A stretch of 64,000 nt of DNA. It comes from Brachypterus glaber. Its lineage: Eukaryota; Arthropoda; Insecta; Coleoptera; Kateretidae. A program made the position numbers and the translations under genes. Where the stretch lies: the NCBI GenBank assembly GCA_958510825.1, contig OY294048.1, forward strand, positions 34,747,026-34,811,025, in the 5' to 3' direction. The notes below the pieces were generated by a model. That model saw nothing but the letters and a program-made list of their open reading frames with translations. It ran no database searches and was not told the origin of the DNA. Shown here one piece after another: positions 58,101-62,790 of the stretch; position 1 is the stretch's first letter; each line of letters opens with the position of its first letter.

Positions 58101-61100
58101 TAATAATTTTATTTTTATGCCCTTTTATTTTCAGGAATTTGCCACGAAGTATCGTAATCGGTATACCTCTGGTAACAGTATGTTATGCACTAATCAACAT
58201 CTCCTACTTAACAGTCATGTCGCCTATGGAGATGATGACCAGCACAGCAGTGGCTGTCACGTTTGGGAACCGTCTTCTAGGAGTTATGTCCTGGTTGATG
58301 CCTTTGTCAGTCACGATATCCACATTTGGTTCCGCCAATGGAACGCTGTTTGCAGCAGGAAGGTTGTGTTTTGCGGCTAGCAGAGAGGGTCATTTGCTGG
58401 ATATATTATCCTATGTGCATGTTAGGAGATACACTCCTGCACCTGGATTAATATTTCATGTAAGTGTGAGCTTTAGCTATAGCTTTAGGGGTTGCAAATA
58501 ACTTTCTTAATAAGTGAATCAATAAGCCTTGAAGATACGTAATTCATATTGCTAATAATGTTTTAATTGTTTCCCTGAGGGTTTAAATTACTACGTAATT
58601 TAATTGTAATTGTAAAACATACATTACATCTAAAAAATGCTTGCAACGCTTTTTACTTTTTACTTTTTACAGATTTTTATTAAAAAGGTAAAAGATAAAT
58701 ACTTAAAACCCTGATAACCTTGTTTGTATCAAACATAGCAAACAGTCATCAAACGTTGTGTTCGAGCAAATTTTGTATTATTTGTTTGTTTAGCCTCGTA
58801 CTATTCTACTTAATTAAGCATCCCCAAAGTACAGGACTTGTGTGGGCTAGTAGTAGAGGAAACCACCGGCTTTAACTGACTTAATTAAGCATCCACTAAG
58901 TCCAGGACTTGGGTGGGCTAGTAGTAGAGGGAACCACCGGCTTTAACTGACTTTCAAACCAGTTTATAGGGAGTGTCCGTTTTTCTTATCGCCTTTGCCA
59001 AATTTCAATTATTAATTAACTGAAAAAGGCAAATCGGCGCCAGTGAGAATCGAACTTACGCTAGCGGGCTAGTCACATCGACGCGCTAGCCCACTAAGCC
59101 ATGCCATCCCATTATTACTTTGGGACTTTGGTAAAAAACATGAATCAAGTAAATAAACACAAGAGCCACATTAAATCAAATAGAAAAACTTCCCTTGATA
59201 AAAAAAAAACTATTTTAAAAAGATCTTTAATTTTTTTCACTGTCAAGCTTTGGAATATGATACCGACACATTAAACAAATTTAAATAAAGCTAAAAAGTT
59301 ATATTTTAGAAAATCCAATTAGTTTTGATTCAAAGAAACCCACCTAGTGTGTCAAATTTACGCATTTCACTTTTTTTATTCTTATGTAAAAAATCCTGAA
59401 TTTTCACGTGAGCTATGGCTCATCCAGGAGCAGCTCCTCGATTATAGAAAATGAAACGATCATAGGCGCCCACGTTCCAAAATCCCAGGGGGGGGGGCAA
59501 AAAAAATTAAGTAAAAAAATGCATAAAAGATTAAGTTTTATTAAATGAAAAAAAAAACTAAAAATGTATTTAAAAATTGGGAACCTTTTATAATATTTAA
59601 AAGTATAGACAATATTCCCCCTGCTGTCGGTGACTATGGAAACGATTGTAGGTACACATCGAGCCTAGATATATTTATCCTACATGCCTCAACTAATAAA
59701 TCTAGTATGGCTAAGTTCAATTGTTATAAGCTTTTTTGTATCAAAGCTTTTGTTTTATATCCTTTAATCCAATAAAACTCCAACCAACATTTGCAACAAC
59801 TAAGCTCTTACATGTTTCAATTTGTGAACAGTTAGACAGCAGATAGATAGCAGAAAGATAGATAGATCTAATGATTCACAGCTATTTTACTTTTTACTAT
59901 AATTAGTTATTATTATTATTAATACGTTATTACTAATAACAAACGAAAAGTGGGAATAATAATAGATAAAAACAGTGTGTATTGAATATAGATGCAATTA
60001 ATCAATGAGGGTGAATTTTGGGGCACGAGTCGAAAGGCGAGTGACCTAATCACCCGAATGATTAATATATATTATATGCGAGTAGAATTTCATACTTTAT
60101 CCACGGTCGTTTTAAATTTTAAACGATTTATTTCTACAGACCCGTGAATAATAGGCCCATTAATCACGGCCGTGGATAAAACTAATTCTACTATCGGTGA
60201 CAAATGAATTAACACGTGTGTTTGAGATCAAATTTTTCAAAATATATCAATTTTAACGAAACTAAATTTAATCGATAGAACCTTTATTTCTATAAAATTT
60301 ATTCACAAAAACAATTATAGCTTTTTTTGGTTTAGGCAATATTAAATGATAAACAAAAAAGATTACAATTAATCAGTGAGGGTGAATTTTGGGGCACGAG
60401 CCGAAAGGCGTGTGACTTAATCACCTGAATGATTAATGTCTATTATATGCGAGTAGAATTTTATACTTTATCCACGGTCGTTTTAAATTTTAAACGGTTT
60501 ATTTCTACAGACCCGTGATTAATAGGCCCATTAATCACGGCCGTGGATAAAACTAATTCTACTATCGGTGACAAATGAATTAACACGTGTGTTTGAGATC
60601 TAATTTTTCAAAATATACTTGATCAATTTTAATGAAACTAAATTTAATTGATAGAACATTTATTTGTATATAATTTATCCACAAAAAATAATCATAGCTT
60701 TTTTTGGCTTAAGCAATATCAAATGATAAATTAAAAATAATACAAGTTTTTAACGATTAGATCCAAACCAAGCAAAAGCGTGTTTTTTTTAACTTCCTCG
60801 TTTTTCGAAAAAATTATCTATTGTTTTTTTTTTTCAGTCAATAATTGCTGGTGCTATGGTTATGTACGGTACAATAGATTCGCTGATTGACTTCTTCAGC
60901 TTCACCGCATGGATATTTTATGGCGGCGCCATGGTAGCCCTTATTGTGATGCGGTACACTAAACCAAATTACCCGAGGCCCTACAAGGTAAATGACTCAA
61001 GTTAATTTTTGGAAAGTCAGAGTTTATCAAACTTATCAGACTTGAAGTTTTGAACAGAGATAATAAGATCCAAGCGCGTAAGGAAGGGGCAATTGCCTCC

Positions 61101-61618
61101 TCTCCTAAAATTAAATTTCGACAAATTTTAGTTCCCCCCAAGCCGGCTTTTTATCCCCGCGGCCCTGTTTTATTGACAATTGGTCCTCCAAAACCAACCA
61201 TACCCGAATTGTTGAATATGTTGCAATCGTCCTTCCTCTAAGCAAATTCCGTGATCTGCCCTTAATAAGATCTATCTTTGTGTTAAATTTATTTGGTCTT
61301 AGCTAGGACCTTATTTTTCTTTTATTTTTTAGGTGCCTATAATCATTCCTTATTTGGTACTAGTGATCTCCATTTATCTCATAATAGGGCCAATCATAGA
61401 CAAGCCTACGATTGAATATTTATATGCTGCTCTCTTCATTTTGGGAGGAATGATATTCTATATACCATTTGTACATTACAAACTACGTATTCCGTTTATG
61501 GGTAAGTTTATCGGCATTTTCGAGGGTATTTTATTTCATATTTTATACTTGATGATATTTTTAAATAAATTTTGCCATATAATGTTATTATATAAAAAAT
61601 GGCGAATATTTCATAATC

Positions 61619-61671
<53 letters not shown>

Positions 61672-62151
61672 CTATATCCCTACTTTCATGAGATACATTC
61701 CTGTTGAATAATAAAATATTATTTTTTTTTGCGACTTAAGCTTTAAGGTCACGGGACTGAAAAATTATTCGAGTGCACTAAAAGACTTTATCTATCTACG
61801 TTAAACAGCCCAAAGCTGTAAAACCCCGAAAAAAATCAAAATGATTACATTGACATTGACATTTACTTGACAATATAAAAAAAGTATTGTGAAAATGGAA
61901 AAACAAAAGCATTCGGGTTTCGTATCTTAAAAAGCACTAGTGTTTTAATGTGAGCATTAAAAAACCCAAACGTAGATAAAGTATGTTATAAACTTAAAAG
62001 TAAACATACATATATAAATAGTTATGTTTAGTTTATTATGTATTTTATTTAGCTTCATAATCTTACATCTGTTTTTTTTTTTTTAGATGGTGTAACGGTC
62101 TTTTTGCAGATGTTGCTAGAGGTGGCGCCAACATCAAACATGTTTGAGTAG
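31467..62151 (+). CDS. SLC7A9-like: b(0,+)-type amino acid transporter light chain (SLC7A9-like), spliced, start exon missing
   Basis: Exons: 31467-31751, 35751-35852, 42105-42347, 44848-44973, 54101-54245, 58135-58459, 60838-60987, 61333-61501 and 62087-62151. They give 535 codons plus TAG. In the L-type (LAT) branch of the APC superfamily, the b(0,+) light chain pairs through a disulfide with a heavy chain of the rBAT/4F2hc type at the plasma membrane. It exchanges cystine and cationic amino acids for neutral ones. Visible support: [13 protein letters not shown] (TM1 with its unwound GSG), [13 protein letters not shown] with the linker cysteine, [16 protein letters not shown] (TM6; the Asp is tied to cationic substrate binding in the human protein), [49 protein letters not shown], and a tail [14 protein letters not shown]. 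The tail and AYDGWN favour b(0,+) over LAT1/2 or y+LAT. Odd: a Gly/Ala-rich N-terminal extension of about 75 residues. The start ATG lies in an upstream exon. Confidence 0.9.
31773..32470. repeat. Higher-order tandem repeat (about 357 bp x 2) in the first seen intron
   Basis: It begins about 20 bases after the donor of exon A. Each period has one hairpin module (AAGGTCCTTTAC ... ATATTTATCAA, then TTGATAAATATAT ... GTAAAGGACCTT) and two copies of a roughly 120-base module (CACTATGGATCCATA, TTGCTCGAAAAA, TACAGCAGCTTG, AGCCCCAAATAA). The hairpins are at about 31798-31857 and 32153-32214, and the 120-base modules start at about 31871, 31998, 32229 and 32358. Confidence 0.88.
32471..34451. other. 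Intron sequence, one dispersed repeat, no gene
   Basis: AT-rich intron. At about 33700-33890 lies a repeat with TATTATACTATTCACAGC, AATAATCCGATCGACTC and ATCCCTATTGG. Its relatives, some inverted, are at about 46880-47160 and 48790-49270. Confidence 0.5.
34452..34930. repeat. Direct duplication plus stem with CTGAGGA/GAAAC core
   Basis: The block GGATTTTTTTATTTTAGG through AAACAGTTTTTG occurs at about 34460-34514 and again at about 34608-34657; a fragment recurs at about 34880. At 34792-34820 the sequence reads CTGAGGA, C, GAGGG, loop AAACCA, CCCTC, GAAAC. Confidence 0.65.
34970..35115. repeat. Hairpin of about 145 bp
   Basis: The left arm contains ACTACCCATGATATAATC and ACGACCAT. The right arm contains ATGGTCGTGATTATATTGAG and ATGGGTAGTGCTATA. 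The loop is about 35 bases. Confidence 0.78.
35116..35750. other. Intron sequence, no gene seen
   Basis: Contains a GC-bearing motif near 35612-35660 (CTCGCTCGCTACGCTCGCTC followed by GGGACTAAA, with a relative at 35152) but no exon. Confidence 0.4.
35751..35852 (+). CDS. SLC7A9-like: Transporter exon B: TM1b to TM2
   Basis: Acceptor TTTCAG, donor GTATGT. Encodes [20 protein letters not shown] and then [15 protein letters not shown]. Length 102 bases with phase 1 on both sides. GSGIF is the substrate-contacting unwound part of TM1 in this family. Confidence 0.92.
36181..36597. repeat. Dispersed repeat ending ACACCCTGTATAG
   Basis: Same ordered blocks as 12150-12649 (GTTTGGGACAAAAA, GGTTAAAATAAGTACATGAA, TGGGCCTTATTAAGATTAG), ending with TACACCCTGTATAG. 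It has a 10-base duplication GTTCACATGTA at about 36473-36493. The preceding 300 bases hold no recognisable feature. Confidence 0.7.
37010..37130. repeat. Dispersed repeat shared with 40055-40175
   Basis: CCCTATGAAAATTACA, TTTTGTTCTTTAGAAAACG, TATATCACACTAGTTTGATA and GAAGGTTTGCCTAATTTAAT occur in the same order here and at about 40055-40175. Confidence 0.8.
37143..38360 (-). pseudogene. 5'-truncated LINE reverse transcriptase fragment with (TAAA)n tail
   Basis: Minus-strand remnant in a transporter intron. The main frame (38249-37275) has [30 protein letters not shown] (the YADD-type catalytic motif), [18 protein letters not shown], and [18 protein letters not shown], ending near 37275. Upstream in the same frame SAKLI is followed by a stop codon, then [12 protein letters not shown] second frame (about 38350-38280) supplies the preceding [18 protein letters not shown], so there is also a frameshift. 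The (TTTA)n run at 37143-37182 is the element's 3' tail. The FADDLK and YCSIIWSP motifs place it in the jockey/CR1 group of LINEs in a broad sense. Confidence 0.85.
38590..38730. repeat. Diverged relative of the 17.9-kb fold-back core
   Basis: Keeps the layout of the fold-back nested palindrome: CGTTGGAAAGGGTA, CTGACTCACCTGAAGGCTCG, TAAACCTTCCCACTCGCG, CACTTTCCACACTAGTTATG and TAATATACTATTAC. Many substitutions. Confidence 0.55.
38731..39924. other. Intron sequence, no gene seen
   Basis: AT-rich with no exon or repeat partner noticed. Confidence 0.4.
39925..40312. repeat. Direct duplication (about 246-bp period)
   Basis: ATAAGCGAGTGCCCGTTTAA, AAATCTAGATACAGGGAT, CCAAGGGGGTAGGGGG, GAGTTGGGAATATCCACAGT and CGAGCTGGGAAGTAGTT occur twice, from about 39935 and 40181. 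The insert between them is the repeat shared with 37010-37130. Confidence 0.85.
40313..42104. other. Intron sequence; a hairpin and a repeat fragment
   Basis: About 40655-40745 is a fragment of the dispersed family also seen at 47855-47960 (GGTGAAGAAT, AGTTTTAAATG, GCAGCATTAAAATTTTATT). A tight hairpin of GTGGGCAAAGTTGCA (41063-41077) and TGCAACTTTGCCCAC (41088-41102) lies beyond it. No exon was seen before 42105. Confidence 0.55.
42105..42347 (+). CDS. SLC7A9-like: Transporter exon C: TM2 end, TM3 and linker cysteine
   Basis: Acceptor TTTCAG, donor GTAAGT, 243 bases. Encodes [40 protein letters not shown] and [20 protein letters not shown]. The cysteine in TECEPP sits where light chains form the disulfide with the heavy subunit. 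Confidence 0.93.
42540..42840 (-). mobile_element. Possible second tRNA-derived SINE (GGTACC type)
   Basis: On the minus strand the right end reads GGGTCTAGCGGCCTAAAGCG (A-box-like) and then CGTTAATTCGACTC (B-box-like), followed by a non-tRNA body containing GGGTACCTGCGTTCG. There is no second copy in this window, so the boundaries are guesses. An alternative is an old protein-coding fragment, since a plus frame from about 42510 to 42713 is open. Confidence 0.45.
42841..43063. repeat. Segment partly repeated at 43345-43430
   Basis: AAACACGTCGGCC, GATAAAGGCCGCC and GTCATGTTAATCTTCCAT here match GAAACACGTCGGCC, GGAAACGGCTGCC and CCTGTTAATTTTTCAT at about 43350-43420. The SINE at 43064-43292 lies between the two, so it may have landed inside or beside a duplicated unit. 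Confidence 0.55.
43064..43292 (+). mobile_element. tRNA-derived SINE, copy 2
   Basis: Plus-strand copy of the family at 4655-4922. It has a tRNA-like head with GTGAAGTGGTCTACCGCG and GTGAGTTCGATTCTCAC, then GGCGCCGATTTGCCTTTTTC, AATAATTGAAATTTGGCGAA, GAAAGTCAGTATAAGCCGGT and ACTACTAGCCCACACAAG. Head and body are contiguous. Confidence 0.87.
43450..44338. mobile_element. Non-autonomous TIR element with AACGTTA subterminal repeats
   Basis: The left end CCCTAGTAGAAAT and right end TTTTCTACCAGGG form a terminal inverted repeat of about 12 bases with one mismatch. Both subterminal regions (43460-43645 and 44080-44320) are packed with TAACGTTAGA and its complement, arranged as overlapping palindromes. 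On the right a unit of about 60 bases (AGATTTATATATTTTATAAC, GTTTTTGT, AAACGTTAG) is repeated three to four times. The middle is plain AT-rich DNA without a transposase. The superfamily is undetermined. Confidence 0.78.
44430..44525. mobile_element. 96-bp hairpin MITE
   Basis: The ends CCCTATTGAAAATGACGGG and CCCGTCATTTTCAGCAGGG, with inner blocks CGGGTATAAATG and CATTTATACCCG, form one near-perfect hairpin with a roughly 22-base loop. Confidence 0.82.
44848..44973 (+). CDS. SLC7A9-like: Transporter exon D: TM4-TM5
   Basis: Acceptor TTTTCAG, donor GTAAGT, 126 bases. Encodes [20 protein letters not shown] followed by [20 protein letters not shown]. The [10 protein letters not shown] element is characteristic of SLC7 light chains. 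Confidence 0.93.
45112..45259. repeat. Hairpin of about 148 bp
   Basis: CCTGGGCGTGTTACGTAATA, GGACAG and AACGCTGATATAGCCCCAGA on the left mirror TCTGGGGCTATATCAGCGTT, CTGTCC and TATTACGTAACGCGCCCAGG on the right. The loop is about 30 bases. Confidence 0.85.
45260..46879. other. Intron sequence, no gene seen
   Basis: Contains three loosely repeated TTTCTAAAAAATTTTGCCTGCGGC-like patches (about 45670-45710, 46300-46320, 46380-46405) and a C run at about 46541-46554. The minus frame at 45797-46000 is not recognisable. Confidence 0.45.
46880..47160. repeat. Dispersed repeat with a CGCTGTGAATAGTATAATA end
   Basis: Contains CTTGATCTTTCCTCAAAATTTC, GATCGGATAATTCCGAAG and TTGAGTTAACG, and ends near CTATTCTAGGGCTTACGCGC and TGTGAATAGTATAATAACG. 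Relatives are at about 48790-49270 (same orientation) and about 33700-33890. Confidence 0.7.
47396..47545. repeat. Dispersed repeat starting TATACAGGGTTATTCAG
   Basis: Inverted relative of 15912-16086: ACAGGGTTATTCAGAAATAA, GTTCCTATAAAGGTTGGTCC, GGAAATGGGCCCTAAGGGC. A further partial member lies at about 47855-48020. Confidence 0.72.
48170..48510. repeat. Dispersed repeat, inverted partner of 50690-51065
   Basis: TTTTGCGACTC, TCATAATCACACGCATTTTG, AAGAGGTCTCTA, CTGTTGGGTTGGCAACA, TTGCGTGCAAATGTCAATGT and ACTGTAATGCCAACC all recur in reverse order and orientation at 50690-51065, 2.2 kb away in the same intron. Confidence 0.83.
48511..48680. repeat. Palindromic GAAAACTCGCCGCAAGCGGC segment
   Basis: TTCATAACACGTTTTTAGAG, AAAACTCG, CCGCAAGCGG, CTCGTTTTCTAA, GCGCTAAAAACGTATGTTAT and GAAACTAGTA form a nested inverted repeat of about 120 bases. 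The layout is reminiscent of the fold-back core at 18.5 kb, but the sequence differs. Confidence 0.7.
48790..49275. repeat. Dispersed repeat, second copy of the 46880 family
   Basis: AACCCCCAATAACTTTTTTG, GCTTGATCTTTCC, TTCAAGTTGATCGGATAATT and TTCTTGAGTTATC, then GACAGACAGACGGACG. It ends with ACTATTCTAGCGCTTACGCA. Confidence 0.7.
49518..49802 (+). pseudogene. USP-type deubiquitinase C-terminal fragment (USP2-like)
   Basis: A 94-codon plus frame inside a transporter intron. It reads [20 protein letters not shown], then [20 protein letters not shown] and [16 protein letters not shown]. This matches the end of the USP catalytic domain of ubiquitin-specific proteases. The GHYTAYC box holds the catalytic His, and YNDSKVS holds the third catalytic residue. 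The Cys box, the finger region and the usual terminal YVLFYE are missing or altered, and the frame is closed upstream by a stop. It is probably a truncated retrocopy or a duplicated exon. A functional nested or trans-spliced exon cannot be excluded. Confidence 0.78.
50215..50550. mobile_element. MITE-like element with TIRs of about 45 bp
   Basis: The left end CCTCTACCGTACCCATAGTT, CCCCAGGAAAATTTAGATGA mirrors the right end TCATCTAAATTTTCGTGGGG, AACTATGTGCGTAGAGG. The interior is about 250 bases, non-coding. Confidence 0.78.
50690..51065. repeat. Dispersed repeat, inverted partner of 48170-48510
   Basis: GGTTGGCATTACAGT, ACATTGACATTTGCACGCAA, TGTTGCCAACCCAACAG, TAGAGACCTCTT, CAAAATGCGTGTGATTATGA and GAGTCGCAAAA, in mirrored order. 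It adds TTTAAATTGATGACTCATTT on its outer side, shared with 48480-48500. Confidence 0.83.
51077..51436. mobile_element. Fold-back family, right-arm fragment
   Basis: Matches the right arm of the element at 17887-20163 from GATTGTTGTGACAGATATC through AACTTTTATAAACAAGAGAT, CACTACATGTGCTCATTC, AACACTTGATACGGAATATT and the terminus ATTCTAAAGCAGTCGTAGAA. The inner half and the left arm are missing. Confidence 0.83.
51437..53636. other. Intron sequence, no gene seen
   Basis: Very AT-rich. A 41-bp tandem duplication (GTAGTACTTTTGTTTATTCC and so on) lies at about 52641-52700. The open frames near 52373-52624 are homopolymer-driven. Confidence 0.45.
53637..53981 (+). pseudogene. Fragment of a multi-copy, probably transposon-derived protein
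   Basis: A plus frame preceded by a stop (53634-53636) reads [40 protein letters not shown] and [20 protein letters not shown], then loses sense after about VREYNS. The PKVHA-hh-HV-x2-FC and SEQ-x3-S-H-H-DF patterns recall the C-terminus of an uncharacterised, high-copy protein I have seen in arthropod and hydrozoan genomes. I cannot name the family with certainty. There is no start codon and no flanking splice sites were found, so it is most likely a relic. Confidence 0.55.
54101..54245 (+). CDS. SLC7A9-like: Transporter exon E: TM6 substrate-binding region
   Basis: Acceptor TTTCAG, donor GTAGGT, 145 bases. Encodes [20 protein letters not shown] and [14 protein letters not shown]. The Trp and Asp of WAYD are the residues that line the substrate site in the human b(0,+) protein. 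Confidence 0.93.
54304..54850 (-). pseudogene. mariner-like transposase remnant
   Basis: The minus-strand frame 54758-54513 reads [60 protein letters not shown] and [14 protein letters not shown] and [13 protein letters not shown] are the DDE-domain motifs holding the second and third catalytic acids of mariner/Tc1-type transposases found in insects. Upstream in frame, [14 protein letters not shown] is followed by a TGA. The left flank TTGGCCCATAAGTCGCTTTA (about 54310-54330) may be a decayed terminus. It is clearly inactive, and it starts about 60 bases past the donor of transporter exon E. Confidence 0.82.
54840..55142. repeat. Dispersed repeat, relative of 12150-12649
   Basis: GTGTAGAATCGTCCTGCAGT, AAAAAAGTTTGGGGCAGAAA, CCGGTTAAAATTACC and GGGTTCCAGAGATATTAAAT, with a C run at about 55003-55020. 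It ends exactly where the fold-back fragment begins. Confidence 0.68.
55143..55818. mobile_element. Fold-back family, left-arm copy
   Basis: Matches the left arm of 17887-20163 from the terminus TTCTACGACTGCTTTAGAAT through the nested palindrome (ACGTATGGAATAGTCATTCC, CTCGCCTGCCGGCTCGTATG, TCGCACGGAATATTG) to TAGAATATACTATTTTA. The spacer and right arm are missing. A few small deletions occur, for example near 55545. Confidence 0.86.
55920..56340 (-). pseudogene. LINE reverse transcriptase C-terminal fragment
   Basis: On the minus strand one frame gives [39 protein letters not shown], a stop, then [21 protein letters not shown] second frame continues IPNYGIIF, a stop, [20 protein letters not shown] and LGINLMN. 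FLGITL-x4-LSW-like, LGKKL and QKRAIR are the standard motifs after the palm in jockey/CR1/RTE-type ORF2 proteins. It has several stops and at least one frameshift, so it is an old relic. Confidence 0.8.
56341..58134. other. Intron sequence, no gene seen
   Basis: AT-rich. The frame at 57898-58380 overlaps transporter exon F in another register and is a shadow. Confidence 0.5.
58135..58459 (+). CDS. SLC7A9-like: Transporter exon F: TM7-TM9 region
   Basis: Acceptor TTTCAG, donor GTAAGT, 325 bases, ending in phase 0. Encodes [60 protein letters not shown] and [20 protein letters not shown]. It is the longest and best conserved exon. Confidence 0.93.
58790..59112 (-). mobile_element. tRNA-derived SINE, copy 3, with internal duplication
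   Basis: Minus-strand copy of the family at 4655-4922. The head (about 59112-59035) reads GGCATGGCTTAGTGGGCTAG and GTAAGTTCGATTCTCAC, then the GATTTGCCTTTTTC body. The distal part carries a 71-base tandem duplication (from ACTTAATTAAGCATCC at 58808 and again at 58879) not present in the other two copies. Confidence 0.87.
59113..60000. other. Intron sequence, no gene seen
   Basis: AT-rich with a G run near 59489-59497 and GATAGATAG repeats near 59842-59870. The 76-codon frame at 59545-59775 has no recognisable family. Confidence 0.4.
60001..60735. repeat. Tandem repeat, two units with a 371-bp period
   Basis: From ATCAATGAGGGTGAATTTTG at 60001 and again from 60372, the two units are about 90% identical. 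Each unit contains three nested inverted pairs: GGGTGA...TCACCC-type around CGAAAGGCG; TTTATCCACGGTCG against CGGCCGTGGATAAA; and GTAGAATTT against AATTCTAC. Found in the intron just before exon G. Confidence 0.87.
60838..60987 (+). CDS. SLC7A9-like: Transporter exon G: TM10
   Basis: Acceptor TTTTCAG after a long T run, donor GTAAAT, 150 bases, phase 0 on both sides. Encodes [20 protein letters not shown] and [16 protein letters not shown]. Confidence 0.93.
61333..61501 (+). CDS. SLC7A9-like: Transporter exon H: TM11-TM12
   Basis: Acceptor TTTTTTAG, donor GTAAGT, 169 bases. Encodes [20 protein letters not shown] and [20 protein letters not shown], ending HYKLRIPFM. The following intron is short and holds an (AT)n run. 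Confidence 0.93.
61622..61668. repeat. (AT)n microsatellite
   Basis: A pure TA dinucleotide run of about 46 bases in the last intron. Confidence 0.95.
61768..61990. repeat. Weak inverted repeat with TATCTACGTT ends
   Basis: GACTTTATCTATCTACGTT on the left and AACGTAGATAAAGTATG on the right bracket about 180 bases holding ATTGACATTGACATT. It lies in the last intron. Confidence 0.6.
62087..62151 (+). CDS. SLC7A9-like: Transporter last exon: cytosolic tail and stop
   Basis: Acceptor TTTTAG after a T run, 65 bases, reading [20 protein letters not shown], then E and TAG. The xxLQMLxEVxP tail is conserved in b(0,+) light chains and is needed for folding and trafficking in the mammalian protein. 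Confidence 0.88.
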
Positions 62152-62790
62152 TGTCAAACATATTTTAGCTAAAGCTCAAATAGTGTTAGTTTATCATGGT
62201 TACAAGGAAAAGAAAATTAAATATAATAATTTTTATCCACTGAAAAATTGATAGTTTTAGTCATGCACATAATAAGTGCTAGATTACACAAGAGCGTTTG
62301 ACTACGTCATAATTTAGATGCGTTTGAAACAGATAATTTAAATTATTTTTTCTGTACTTCTAAAAACTGAATTTTGGATTGTCATCTTAAGATCTTAGTC
62401 TTAAAATTATATTCCTTCAGGCATAAGTGCCTAAAAGTTATATTCTTTTAACACAAAAAGTGCTTGAAAGAATGTATATTGCATGTTTTGTACCTTTGTT
62501 AAAAGCAGAAACATAACGTTCTAAAAGTTTAAAGTTTTCAGACTTTTTAATCCAAGATGACTTTAAAGTCAACTTGCTTTGATCTTAAAACTATCAATTT
62601 TTTTAATAAATAATATTTAACAATGAACCGTTTGGCCTACGATTTCTCTTCAAAGTTTTTCAAATTTGAAAAAATGCGCTAAATTGCACGGATCATTCCT
62701 AACATTTCAGACATTTTACGGGGTGCAACGTGGATGTCTTTCAATTATTTTCAGTTTTTAAGTAAAAGTAGTGAATAAAATAAAGTAAAT
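62152..62790 (+). other. Presumed 3' UTR of the transporter gene
   Basis: Follows the TAG at 62149-62151. Candidate AATAAA polyadenylation signals are at 62605-62610 and 62774-62779. Which is used cannot be told from sequence. Confidence 0.45.

Noticed and set aside
57898..58380. 160-codon plus frame ending in [16 protein letters not shown]
   Set aside because: Overlaps transporter exon F in the wrong register and starts in intron sequence.
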